Assembly (NCBI GenBank): GCA_015064385.1
Contig: SVSI01000003.1
Location: 116,434-180,433 of the forward strand
DNA length: 64,000 bases
From: Oscillospiraceae bacterium
GTDB lineage: Bacteria; Bacillota; Clostridia; Oscillospirales; CAG-272
Reading direction: 5' to 3'
The notes under the pieces: generated by a model
What the model saw: the letters and a program-made list of their open reading frames with translations, nothing else
The model's database searches: none
Told to the model about the DNA's origin: nothing
Position numbers and translations under genes: made by a program
Shown here: one piece after another, positions 53,623-62,507 of the stretch
Numbering within the stretch: the first letter of the stretch is position 1
Layout: every line of letters begins with the position of its first letter

Positions 53623-54504
53623 ATGACGGCGTATGAGATTTACGTTTTCGTCCTTTGCTTTATCGTTTTCTCGATATTTACGGTGCTTTTTTCAGTGCTC
53701 ATAACCTCGCTCGTGCGATCTTATTTGCGCCTTGTAAGCTTGGGTGCGGAGGATGAAAAAATAAAAATTGAATATGAAAAAGAAGCGCGCAAAAACAAAC
53801 GTGCATCGGCGGTGGCCGGCTGTATAAGCTGGATCGTTACGATCGCTATCGTGGTTGCCACCTTGGTGTCTTTTTCCGTGTCGCTTTTTGTCGGTGCGAA
53901 AAATGAGAGCCAGGTCGGGAACGTTCCCGAGCTTAAGGTCGTAAAAAGCTCGTCAATGTCTTATAAGAACGCCAAAAACAGCTATCTTTTTGAAAATTCT
54001 CTTAACGACCAGATAGCGATGTTTGACCTTATCGTTCTTCACTGCGTGCCGGATGAAAATGATATCGAGCTTTACGATATCGTTGCTTACGAGCGCGACG
54101 GAGACCTTATTCTTCACAGAATAGTCGGAATAGAGGAACCGAGCGACAAGCATCCCGAGGCGAGATATTTTCTCCTTCAGGGAGACGCGGTCGATTATCA
54201 CGACAAATTTCCCGTTCTGTATCAGGACATCAGAGGAATCTACGAGGGCGAGAAAATACCGTTTATCGGAAGCTTTTTCGCTTTTATGCAGTCTCCCGCA
54301 GGACTTCTTTGCGTAATTCTGATATTGTTTGCGGTAATAATAACACCCATTGCCGAAAATAAGATCAAAAAGGAAAAGGACGCTCGCTACGCTCTTATTT
54401 GTCCCGCTGTCGATAACGTCGATGCTTTGCCCAAGGAGGCAGGTACCGATAACGCGGATGTGAATAATGATGCTTTGCCCGAAGAGGTGAGCACCGATGA
54501 ATAG
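53623..54504 (+). CDS. SipW-type signal peptidase I
   Basis: 293 residues with N-terminal membrane helices (about 5-30 and 65-90) and one C-terminal helix (about 223-243). The catalytic Ser lies in KSSSMSYKNAKN; compared with the usual SGSMEP the Pro is absent and about 15 residues (to DLIVLH) are inserted. ER-like signal peptidases use His in place of Lys; here the candidate is in LILHRIVG. YFLLQGDAVDYHD completes the domain. The C-terminus is an acidic tail with a degenerate repeat (DALPKEAGTDNAD, DALPEEVSTD). It should cut the two flanking substrates. Confidence 0.82.
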   Translation: MTAYEIYVFVLCFIVFSIFTVLFSVLITSLVRSYLRLVSLGAEDEKIKIEYEKEARKNKRASAVAGCISWIVTIAIVVATLVSFSVSLFVGAKNESQVGNVPELKVVKSSSMSYKNAKNSYLFENSLNDQIAMFDLIVLHCVPDENDIELYDIVAYERDGDLILHRIVGIEEPSDKHPEARYFLLQGDAVDYHDKFPVLYQDIRGIYEGEKIPFIGSFFAFMQSPAGLLCVILILFAVIITPIAENKIKKEKDARYALICPAVDNVDALPKEAGTDNADVNNDALPEEVSTDE

Positions 54505-55201
54505 AGCTCTTAAGATCGTGCTGCCGATTTTTCTCGTTTTTTGCGTTCTGACAGTCGGCGGTACGTACGCGACGTGGCGATACGCGCTCACTCCCGCTTC
54601 AAGCGCAAGCGAAAGATTTGATTTTGAGCTTGGCGACTTTCTGTGGGAGGGTTCCGGATCGCTTCCTACCGAGGACGAAATAGGTCAGAACCACGTTTCG
54701 CTTATCGACCAGATAATAAACCATCCCGAGCACGGACTGAATGCTTCGGGCTCGTATCTTAACGATCAGATCGCAGACAGAAAGTCGGGAGGACTCGGAT
54801 GGAGAGGCGGACGCGACACGCTCGGAAGTATGGCGGTAACGCAGAGCGACGAGCTGGAGGAGATCTTCGGTCTTAACGCGGCACAGCTTGATTTTCTTAT
54901 CAAGTTCGAAAGCAGTACACGTTACTATCTCTTCACAACCGGCGTTGATCTCGGAGAGCGCGGAGCGTGCAGCATATTCGGAACCAATACGAAGGCGGGC
55001 TCACCCACCGTTCCGCTTGGTGAAAATGTTTATCCTATATACAGAACGACCGTTGATTATATAGACGGTACGTGGACGGCAACGACTACTGTTGAAGGAT
55101 ATGCAAAATCCGCGTGGTACGAGGAGAGCCGTTCGAATGCAAACGCTACTCAGATACCATCGTTTGATCCGGATACCTTCATTGAGGGTAAACTTCAATA
55201 A
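54497..55201 (+). CDS. Second SipW-dependent secreted protein
   Basis: 234 residues. Signal region ends LTVGGTYATWRYA, almost the same as the LTVGG-like/VTVGGVYATWNYA of the protein at 52963, so both share a peptidase. The mature part is unrelated in sequence. It overlaps the peptidase gene by eight bases. A terminator follows. Confidence 0.75.
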   Translation: MNRALKIVLPIFLVFCVLTVGGTYATWRYALTPASSASERFDFELGDFLWEGSGSLPTEDEIGQNHVSLIDQIINHPEHGLNASGSYLNDQIADRKSGGLGWRGGRDTLGSMAVTQSDELEEIFGLNAAQLDFLIKFESSTRYYLFTTGVDLGERGACSIFGTNTKAGSPTVPLGENVYPIYRTTVDYIDGTWTATTTVEGYAKSAWYEESRSNANATQIPSFDPDTFIEGKLQ

Positions 55202-55206
55202 AACCT

Positions 55207-55234
55207 AAAAAACAGACCTTCGGGTCTGTTTTTT
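55207..55234 (+). terminator. Terminator of the SipW/TasA-like operon
   Basis: 12-bp stem AAAAAACAGACC/GGTCTGTTTTTT around TTCG. Confidence 0.9.
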
Positions 55235-55241
55235 GTTTGCC

Positions 55242-55270
55242 TTGACAAACAAGTTGCGCTACATTATAAT
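55242..55270 (+). promoter_or_regulatory. Sigma-A promoter of rsmE
   Basis: TTGACA (55242-55247), 17 bases, TATAAT (55265-55270): perfect consensus. Confidence 0.85.
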
Positions 55271-55306
55271 ATAAATATAAACATCAAACCGCGAAAGGAA
55301 AATAAG

Positions 55307-56038
55307 ATGCCTAAATTTTTTCTTCCAAACGAGCTTTTCGGAGAAGAGCTCGTCACCTTTGACGGTCAGACCGCGCGTCACGTTGCGTATTCGCTCCGTA
55401 TGGCAGTGGGCGACTCTATTACTCTTTGCGATATGTCGGGCAATAAGTACGACTGCATTATAGAATCCTTTACGAAAGAGAGCGTCACCGTGCGCGTTCT
55501 TTCAAGCGGAGTGGCACAGGGTGAGCCGCCTTGTAAAATAGTGCTTTTTCAGGCGCTTGCCAAGGGCGAAAAGATGGATCTTATCGTTCAGAAGGCAACC
55601 GAGCTCGGCGTGTGTGAGATAGTACCCTTCGAGAGCCGAAACTGTATAGTAAAAAGCGATAAAAAGGGAGACGTTGCCAAGGCGGAGCGCAGAAGAAAGA
55701 TCGCTGCCGACGCGGCAGGGCAATGCGGACGCGGAAGAATCCCGAATATCTCCGAAACGCTTACCTTTAAGCAGGCGCTTGAAAAGCTCGCCGCGTGCGA
55801 GACGGCTTTCGTTTGCTACGAAGGGGAGGGAACCTTGCCTCTGAAAGAGCTTCTTCCCGACCGCGTTCCCGAAACGCTCGGATTTATGATAGGACCGGAG
55901 GGCGGCTTCGATAAGAGCGAGATCGCTATGGCAAAACAGCTCGGCGTTTCCCTGGCGGGACTCGGAGAGCGCATACTCCGAACCGAAACGGCGTCTCTTT
56001 TCGTGCTTTCCGCTCTGTCTTTTCACTATGAAGGGTAA
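55307..56038 (+). CDS. rsmE: 16S rRNA (uracil-1498-N3)-methyltransferase RsmE
   Basis: SPOUT methyltransferase, 243 residues: N-terminal PUA-like domain (HVAYSLRMAVGD), KGEKMDLIVQKATELGV, FESRNCIVK, and the knot signature IGPEGGFDKSE with LGERILRTETAS. Methylates U1498 of 16S rRNA. Its usual partner prmA is absent, and it has its own consensus promoter. Confidence 0.95.
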   Translation: MPKFFLPNELFGEELVTFDGQTARHVAYSLRMAVGDSITLCDMSGNKYDCIIESFTKESVTVRVLSSGVAQGEPPCKIVLFQALAKGEKMDLIVQKATELGVCEIVPFESRNCIVKSDKKGDVAKAERRRKIAADAAGQCGRGRIPNISETLTFKQALEKLAACETAFVCYEGEGTLPLKELLPDRVPETLGFMIGPEGGFDKSEIAMAKQLGVSLAGLGERILRTETASLFVLSALSFHYEG

Positions 56039-56312
56039 AAAATAAGTAATTATTTGGCATTTTGACGATAACTATAATAAAAATGCACAATTTTAGCACT
56101 CATTTTTTGAAAAAAATAAAAAATCTTTCAAAAAACTATTGAAATTTCACAAAAAGTAGTGTAAAATATTGTAGTATCTCACAATAGTGTAAAGTGAAAT
56201 TTGGCGTAAGAATATGCCGAAAAGGTTTTATTTACGCTCTTTTTTGCTGATTTGAGGAAAAATCACTATATAAAATTCACAAAGCCGTCAAAATAACGGC
56301 ACGGAGGTTAAA
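56039..56312. promoter_or_regulatory. AT-rich control region before the PucR-type regulator
   Basis: This 274-base gap holds a promoter TTGAAA (56139-56144), 17 bases, TAAAAT (56162-56167), a direct repeat AGTGTAAA (56158-56165 and 56186-56193), and an inverted repeat AAATTTCAC/GTGAAATTT (56142-56150 and 56194-56202). These may be binding sites for the downstream regulator. Confidence 0.5.
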
Positions 56313-57398
56313 ATGTCAAACAGACTGTTCCAGGGAATTATTTATCAGATGAAGGACGCAGTCGATCGCGTTATCGGCGTTATCGACGAAACGGGTGTCG
56401 TCACCTGTTGCAGCGAGCTCGTCAAGATAGGAGAGATCAGACAGGGAGTTCGTGAGGAGATGTCCTATATGTCTGACGTTGTGGTAGTAGGCGGATACAC
56501 CTACCGTGCGCTCAGCACTACCACGAAAAGTGATTACATAGTTTTCGTTGAAGGTGAAGACAGAACTGCGGAACAGCTTTCTATGATGCTGACGATATCG
56601 CTCAGCAATATAAAAAATTTCTACGACGAAAAGCACGACAAGAGCTCTTTCGTCAAGAACATAATACTTGACAACATACTCCCGAGTGACATTTATCTCA
56701 AATCAAAGGAGCTTCATTTCGCAAGTGACGTTCCGAGAGTCGTTTTTCTTATCAAGTTCGGCTCGAAGAACGAGATAATCCCCTATGATATTATGCAGAA
56801 CCTTTTCCCCGGAAAGGCAAAGGATTTCGTTATCAACGTAGGCGAAAACGATACCGTTCTCGTCAAGGAGGTAAAGTCCTCGGACGACGTTAAGGAGATC
56901 GAAAAGGTGGCACGCTCGATAGCGGACACCATTTCCGCAGAGTTCTACATCAAGGTTTCCATCGGTATCGGAACGGTGGTTGAAAATCTCAAGGATCTTG
57001 CCCGTTCTTATAAGGAGGCGCAGGTAGCGCTTGAGGTCGGCAAGGTATTTGATACCGAAAAGTCGATAATCAGCTACGAGGATCTCGGTATCGGCCGTCT
57101 TATCTATCAGCTTCCCACCACTCTTTGCGAGATGTTCCTTTCCGAAGTATTCAAGAAAGGACCGCTCGAGTCTCTTGACAGAGAAACGCTTATGACCATT
57201 CAGGCGTTCTTTGAGAACAACCTCAACGTTTCCGAGACCTCGAGAAAGCTTTTCGTACATAGAAACACACTGGTTTACCGCCTTGAAAAGATACGCAAGC
57301 TCACGGGTCTCGACCTTCGTGAGTTTGAGCACGCAATAACCTTCAAGGTTGCTTTGATGGTAAAGAAGTATCTCAGCTCCAAGCCGTCCAAGTACTAA
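56313..57398 (+). CDS. PucR/CdaR-family transcriptional regulator
   Basis: 361 residues. The C-terminal HTH is the PucR/CdaR type: LMTIQAFFENNLNVSETSRK then LFVHRNTLVYRLEKIRKLTGL and FEHAITFKVAL. The middle has GIGTVVENLKDLARSYKEAQVALEVG, the usual GGDEF-like linker of CdaR proteins. The N-terminus (about 1-95) may be a sensor. Usual targets are sugar-diacid or purine genes, but here it stands before ftsE, so targets are uncertain. GGAGG site before ATG. Confidence 0.83.
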   Translation: MSNRLFQGIIYQMKDAVDRVIGVIDETGVVTCCSELVKIGEIRQGVREEMSYMSDVVVVGGYTYRALSTTTKSDYIVFVEGEDRTAEQLSMMLTISLSNIKNFYDEKHDKSSFVKNIILDNILPSDIYLKSKELHFASDVPRVVFLIKFGSKNEIIPYDIMQNLFPGKAKDFVINVGENDTVLVKEVKSSDDVKEIEKVARSIADTISAEFYIKVSIGIGTVVENLKDLARSYKEAQVALEVGKVFDTEKSIISYEDLGIGRLIYQLPTTLCEMFLSEVFKKGPLESLDRETLMTIQAFFENNLNVSETSRKLFVHRNTLVYRLEKIRKLTGLDLREFEHAITFKVALMVKKYLSSKPSKY

Positions 57399-57495
57399 TA
57401 TTCAAAACACCGAATTTCAGCTTGTGCTATCCCATAAATTGTCTTTGAGATGCTCAAGCTGAGATTTATTCTCAAAAGCCGAGAGGACTGCGCAG

Positions 57496-58218
57496 ATGAT
57501 AGAATTTCTTAACGTAGTTAAAAAATATCCCAACGGAGCCGTTGCTGTAAACGATATCAGCTTCACCGTAAACGACGGCGAGATCGTTTTTATACACGGC
57601 AGAACCGACTCGGGCAAGACTACTCTCCGAAAGCTTATGCTTATCGAGGAGAAGATGACGTCGGGCAACATATATTTTGACAATATTCCGCTGAGCGGCA
57701 TAAGTGACAGAAACGTATATAAGCACCGCAGAAAGATCGGAGTTATCTTCCGCGAGTCACGTCTTTTCGTAAACAAGACCGTTTATGAAAACATTGCTTT
57801 TGCACTGCGTGCGCTCGAGTGTCCCGAGGGCGAGATACCGAAAAGGTGCGCCGTTCTTTTGAAGCTCGTAGGTCTTGAAGGACTTGAGAAAAAATATCCC
57901 GACACTCTCACGGGCGCACAGAGACAGCGTGCCGAGATAGCGCGTGCTATGGCGTCAAATCCGAAGGTGATAATGGCAGACGAGCCGACCGCATCTCTCG
58001 ATCACGAGGCGGGACTTGATATACTCAACCTTTTAATGAGTATCAACGAGCGCGGCAAGACGGTTATAATCTTCACCAAGGACGAGGAGCTTGCAAAGCA
58101 GTACCGCAAGAGAATGATAACGCTCGACTTCGGTAAAGTAGTCAGCGACGAAAGTGCCGTGGTATCGGAGTCGGCGGAGATACGTCTTCCCGAAGCTTCC
58201 GAACAAGCGGAGCAGTAA
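57496..58218 (+). CDS. ftsE: Cell division ATP-binding protein FtsE
   Basis: 240-residue ABC ATPase. Walker A is GRTDSGKT (35-42), signature LTGAQRQRAEIARA, Walker B KVIMADEPTASLD. With FtsX it forms a mechanotransmitter that activates peptidoglycan hydrolases at division or elongation sites. The 97-base leader contains an inverted repeat TCAGCTTG/CAAGCTGA. C-terminal tail is acidic. Confidence 0.92.
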   Translation: MIEFLNVVKKYPNGAVAVNDISFTVNDGEIVFIHGRTDSGKTTLRKLMLIEEKMTSGNIYFDNIPLSGISDRNVYKHRRKIGVIFRESRLFVNKTVYENIAFALRALECPEGEIPKRCAVLLKLVGLEGLEKKYPDTLTGAQRQRAEIARAMASNPKVIMADEPTASLDHEAGLDILNLLMSINERGKTVIIFTKDEELAKQYRKRMITLDFGKVVSDESAVVSESAEIRLPEASEQAEQ

Positions 58219-58260
58219 AATCAAAGGAAATCAAAATTCCGGAAAGGGGCGGAACTGAAT

Positions 58261-59196
58261 ATGAAAAAGATCAGCTTAAAATATTCGATAGCGGGTTGTC
58301 TTAAGGTGTTCGTCCGCAGTCCGATAATGGCGCTTGCCGCTCTGTGCTTGCTTGGCGGCTCGCTTCTTATCTTTTCTTTTACTTACGCAGTTACACATAA
58401 TATAGACGCTATAAGCGAAAACGAGGGAAACGTTTGCATTTTCCTCTCCGACGAGTGTGACGAGACGGCGGTTTCAGCTGTAAGAGACTCTCTTGCAAAG
58501 CTTACCACCGACGGAACGGTCAGCGAGATAGACTATCTTTCCAAAACCGAAGCACTTGAGAACGAAAAGCAAAGATATCCCGAATATTCAAAGCTTTTCA
58601 GCACCTTCACTCCCGAAAACAGCCCCTTTAAGGCAAGCTTTACGGTAAGCGTCAACGACGATACTGGCTACCTTAAGGTTAAAAATACCATCAAGGATCT
58701 TGAGCTTGAAAAGGTACTTGAGGACGGAACTGTATATAAATACGATCCCATTGACAGCGTATATGACGACGGAGAGGCGATAACCGAGATCGAAAAGGCG
58801 GGTGACAAGCTCGTTGGCGCGCTCGGAATAATTATCCCGTTGATGCTCGTAGTTTGCATCGTGCTTATATCCGCCGTTGTCAGAATGGGCATTTTCGATA
58901 AGCGTGACGAGATCTCGCTTATGCGAATAATCGGCGCAACGCACACCTACATATCGGCACAATTCGTCTTTGAGGGACTCACTCTCGGACTTCTGTCGTC
59001 CCTTCTTGCGATTATATCGCTGCGCCCCGTGTACAACGCACTTATCTCAAAGATAGCACAGAGTGTCAAACTCTTTACACCTCTTGCATTTTCCGAAATA
59101 GCACCCGGAGTTATCGTGCTTTGCATACTTTTCGGACTGCTGGCAGGTCTGCTCGGAAGTCTTATCGCAACCTCGCGATACATAAGACGTGACTGA
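58261..59196 (+). CDS. ftsX: Cell division protein FtsX
   Basis: 311 residues: one membrane helix at 22-44, an extracytoplasmic domain (50-180) that contacts the hydrolase partner, then three helices in the C-terminal half with RDEISLMRIIGATHTYI, the family coupling region. AAAGGGG ribosome site. Follows ftsE by 42 bases. Confidence 0.92.
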   Translation: MKKISLKYSIAGCLKVFVRSPIMALAALCLLGGSLLIFSFTYAVTHNIDAISENEGNVCIFLSDECDETAVSAVRDSLAKLTTDGTVSEIDYLSKTEALENEKQRYPEYSKLFSTFTPENSPFKASFTVSVNDDTGYLKVKNTIKDLELEKVLEDGTVYKYDPIDSVYDDGEAITEIEKAGDKLVGALGIIIPLMLVVCIVLISAVVRMGIFDKRDEISLMRIIGATHTYISAQFVFEGLTLGLLSSLLAIISLRPVYNALISKIAQSVKLFTPLAFSEIAPGVIVLCILFGLLAGLLGSLIATSRYIRRD

Positions 59197-59238
59197 AAAT
59201 AAAAGATAAACCGTAAAATATTCGGACGGAGAAGGATT

Positions 59239-60600
59239 ATGACAAAGAAAACGTTAAAAAAGAATAATCCCGCTTTGCCGAAGGAAGAGATGAAGGCAGT
59301 AAAGCGAAGCGTGGGTGTCGCATTTTCGGTAGCGGCGACCGTTCTCGCGTTTGCCATCGCGATAACGGGAAGCATTTTTTCCTTTGCCGACATAGACGAT
59401 AGCGGCACGGGAAATATGACTCGGGAGAACACGGATTCGTCTGTGGACGTACACGTGACCGAGGAAAAAATGCAGATGCTCGACGGCTTTGAAAAAGCCA
59501 TAGGCGAGCTCGACGCGCGCATATCCGATATCGAAACTCAAATAGAAGAAAATAAAAAGATCGGAACTCCCGAGAAAAACGTGTACGTAAAAGAGCTTTA
59601 CGATGAAAAAGCAAATCTTCTCATTCAAAAGACCGAGGCGTGCAAAAAATATTCGGACACCTGCATATCGTGGGCGCACGAGACGAGAATAGGTCTTGCG
59701 GATCCGATAAACGAATATGAAAAATACCATCTTGCATACAGAGACCGCCTTGCGGCGGTTTACGAAAAGGGATTTCCCGATCTCAGCGAGATATTCGGCA
59801 GCTCGGAAACCCTTATGGATTTCGTTATGGGCAAGGTCATGCTGGACGAGATAAGGCAGTACGACGAGGAGCTTTATCAAAAGGTTTTTGAGCTTTACTC
59901 GCTCGTAGAGGACGGTCTTTCGACCGTTAAATACTATCTTGCGATGGCCGAAGATTATTCGGATACGGCAAACGTCTCGCGAGATCAGCTCGTACAGCTT
60001 GTATCTGAGAGCACGCTCTATCTTGGGGGCGTGTGTGCGGACAAGGACACTTATAACTACTACTTACTGTACTGTGCGGAGCAGTCTCAGAGATTCTCGG
60101 CGCAGCTTGTAGAGGCACTCGGCAGCACGGCTGCGGCAAAAGCTCCTGAGCTCTCATTCCCGCTTGACAGCGAATATTTTTATACCGATTACATAGGACG
60201 CGGACACGAAAGCAGATACGAGCACAGTCCCGCCCTTGATAAATACGTTAACGTTTTCCACAGCGGAATCGAGCTTCTGACACCGAAGCAGTACGCACCC
60301 GTCAAAGCGGCGGCGGACGGAAGCGTGATCTTTGCCTCTTACGTGCCCACACGCGGGTACACCGTTGCTATCGCGCACGGTAAGGATCTCGTTACGGTTT
60401 ACTCGTCGTGCGGAGCACTTTGCGTTGAGCTTGGAGACAGCGTAAAAGCACTTGATACGGTTGCTTTTTCGGGCGCGAGCGGAGATGCGGACGGATTTCT
60501 TGTGAATTTTGAGGTGTTTACGGTGAGCGAAAAGCAGTACACCTTCGTTGATCCCTCAAAATATCTCGAAATGCCCGACGTATCCGTTTCGGAAAACTGA
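59239..60600 (+). CDS. FtsEX-linked coiled-coil protein with degenerate LytM (M23) domain
   Basis: 453 residues: membrane helix (about 23-46), long coiled coil (about 75-250), and a C-terminal M23-like fold. The metal-site residues are mostly lost: FHSGIE keeps His341 but has Glu345 for Asp; TVYSSCG has Ser390 for the catalytic His; LVNFEV has Asn423 where HLHFEV has its zinc His. So it is most probably a non-enzymatic activator, analogous to EnvC, not a hydrolase like PcsB or CwlO. Genomic position right after ftsX supports this. Confidence 0.85.
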   Translation: MTKKTLKKNNPALPKEEMKAVKRSVGVAFSVAATVLAFAIAITGSIFSFADIDDSGTGNMTRENTDSSVDVHVTEEKMQMLDGFEKAIGELDARISDIETQIEENKKIGTPEKNVYVKELYDEKANLLIQKTEACKKYSDTCISWAHETRIGLADPINEYEKYHLAYRDRLAAVYEKGFPDLSEIFGSSETLMDFVMGKVMLDEIRQYDEELYQKVFELYSLVEDGLSTVKYYLAMAEDYSDTANVSRDQLVQLVSESTLYLGGVCADKDTYNYYLLYCAEQSQRFSAQLVEALGSTAAAKAPELSFPLDSEYFYTDYIGRGHESRYEHSPALDKYVNVFHSGIELLTPKQYAPVKAAADGSVIFASYVPTRGYTVAIAHGKDLVTVYSSCGALCVELGDSVKALDTVAFSGASGDADGFLVNFEVFTVSEKQYTFVDPSKYLEMPDVSVSEN

Positions 60601-60636
60601 AAACGATATCTTTCTTTGATTGCGGAGAAATTATAA

Positions 60637-61962
60637 ATGAACCCTAATATTTCGGAGATTACGAGCGAGACGGCTCCCGCTCCCGAGAAAAAAGCACCTA
60701 AAACGGTGTCTCTAAAGCTCCTTTCGCTGCTTCTCGCTGCGGCGATCATCGTCAGCTCGCTTGTGAGCGTGCTGATAACGAACTCGAGCTTGAAAAGAAA
60801 ATACGATAAACAGTTAAACGACGTTATAGCACTTGCGCTTGACGATACGTATTACACGCTGGATCGTGTAAAGCAGCTTTTTGCCGCGGACTATTTGGGA
60901 GACCTTTCGGGACTCACCGACGATCAGATAACCGACGCCCTTATAAGAATGTATATAGCTCTGACGGGCGATGAATATGCGTTTTACTGGAACAAGGAAG
61001 AGTATGCGCTGTATAACCAGTCACAGCAGGGACATGAGGTTGGTATCGGGGTAGTAATATCGGTCGATACAGACGGCGCCCTCAGTATCATATATATCCA
61101 TAGAGAGTCACCCGCCGAAAAAGCGGGACTTCTCGTGGGTGACAGAATAGTTGCCGTGGAGGACGCGCGTATTTCGGAAATGGAATATAACGATGTCGTT
61201 TCCAAAATAAAAGGCGAGGTCGGTACGGAGGTAGATCTTACCGTTGAGCGCGAAGGCGAAGAAACGGTAATTAAAGTAAAAAGAGACAGATATACCTCGG
61301 ATTCGGTAGTTTCGAGAATGTTGTCGGACTCAAAGACTGCGTATATAAGAATTCTTGAGTTTGACGGAACTACGGTCGAGCAGTTCGCGAAAGCATATCT
61401 TGAGCTTGAAAATAACGGTGCAGAAGCGTTCGTCTTTGACGTGCGCGGAAATCCCGGCGGAGCGCTCAGCAGCGTTATGGGAGTTCTTTCCTTCCTCCTC
61501 GGAGACGATATTCCGCTTATCGAAATATCGGACAGCGAGGGCGTAATAATACAAAACAGCAGTAGAGCTACCTATTGTACAGATGATTACAGTAAGCAGA
61601 AAACCACCGTTCACGATAAGAAAACGGTTATTCTGACCGACGGAGGCACCGCAAGCGCAGGCGAGCTTTTCACGGCTGTTATGAACGGAAAATACGTTAC
61701 CGTCGGGGATAAAACCTTCGGCAAGGGTACTATGCAAAATATTTACCAGCTCCCCAACGGCGGTGCGCTCAAGCTCACGTTCGCAAAATACTCGGCACCC
61801 GGCGTTCCCGACTATAACGGAGAGGGAATCACTCCGGACGTTCAGCAGTCGCTCGGTGACGACGTGAAGGATAAAAACATTTTCACGCTTACCGAGGAGC
61901 AGGATACCCAGCTTCAGAAGGCGCTCGAGGTACTCGCGGAGCCGACAAACGAAACCAATTAA
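60637..61962 (+). CDS. S41 family C-terminal processing peptidase (CtpA-like)
   Basis: 441 residues: an N-terminal membrane anchor (about 29-48), PDZ domain (about 140-215), and tail-specific peptidase domain with VFDVRGNPGGAL. The Ser/Lys dyad is Ser340 in GGTASAGE and Lys363 in FGKG. PYNGEGITPD-like DYNGEGITPD is the usual C-terminal block. In the ftsEX cluster it may trim the FtsEX partner or its hydrolase. Confidence 0.92.
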   Translation: MNPNISEITSETAPAPEKKAPKTVSLKLLSLLLAAAIIVSSLVSVLITNSSLKRKYDKQLNDVIALALDDTYYTLDRVKQLFAADYLGDLSGLTDDQITDALIRMYIALTGDEYAFYWNKEEYALYNQSQQGHEVGIGVVISVDTDGALSIIYIHRESPAEKAGLLVGDRIVAVEDARISEMEYNDVVSKIKGEVGTEVDLTVEREGEETVIKVKRDRYTSDSVVSRMLSDSKTAYIRILEFDGTTVEQFAKAYLELENNGAEAFVFDVRGNPGGALSSVMGVLSFLLGDDIPLIEISDSEGVIIQNSSRATYCTDDYSKQKTTVHDKKTVILTDGGTASAGELFTAVMNGKYVTVGDKTFGKGTMQNIYQLPNGGALKLTFAKYSAPGVPDYNGEGITPDVQQSLGDDVKDKNIFTLTEEQDTQLQKALEVLAEPTNETN

Positions 61963-62001
61963 GTTTATAATAAAATTTATATATTTTAGGAGATTACTAC
62001 A

Positions 62002-62475
62002 ATGGCAAATCAGCTTACACTTACCAAAGAAGGTCTTGAAAAACTCCAGAGCGAGCTTGATTATCTCAAGAACGAAAAACGTAAGGAGATCGTTGAAAGT
62101 ATAAGAATCGCGCTTTCCTTCGGTGACCTCTCGGAAAACAGTGAATACGACGAGGCAAAAACTCAGCAGGCAAAGGTCGAGGGCCGTATCCAGGAGCTCG
62201 AAGAAATGCTGAGAAACGTAAAGGTAATAGAGGACGATCAGATCAGCACAGACTCGGTAAATATCGGCGCAAAGGTTCTTGTTTTCAACTCTACCAAGAA
62301 AATGGACGTTGAATACACGATCGTCGGATCTACCGAGGCATCTCCTCTCCAGCATAAAATTTCGGACGTTTCTCCCATAGGAAAGGCACTTCTCGGACAT
62401 AAGGTCGGAGAGAGCGTTACGGTTGAAACTCCCGCAGGTGAGATCGTTCTCGAGATCATGAGCATCACCAAGTAA
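62002..62475 (+). CDS. greA: Transcription elongation factor GreA
   Basis: 157 residues. N-terminal coiled coil with LTKEGLEKLQSELDYLKNEKR and, at the tip, SFGDLSENSEYDEAK, which carries the acidic pair that stimulates RNA polymerase cleavage of backtracked transcripts. C-terminal FKBP-like domain: VTVETPAGEIVLEI. Followed by lysS 32 bases later, a common pairing. Confidence 0.97.
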   Translation: MANQLTLTKEGLEKLQSELDYLKNEKRKEIVESIRIALSFGDLSENSEYDEAKTQQAKVEGRIQELEEMLRNVKVIEDDQISTDSVNIGAKVLVFNSTKKMDVEYTIVGSTEASPLQHKISDVSPIGKALLGHKVGESVTVETPAGEIVLEIMSITK

Positions 62476-62507
62476 GACCGCTATACCCAATCGAAAGGCA
62501 TTTGAAA

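Noticed and set aside
57420..57495. Riboswitch or attenuator in the ftsE leader
   Set aside because: There is an 8-bp inverted repeat with a 30-base gap, but no T run and no known aptamer pattern.
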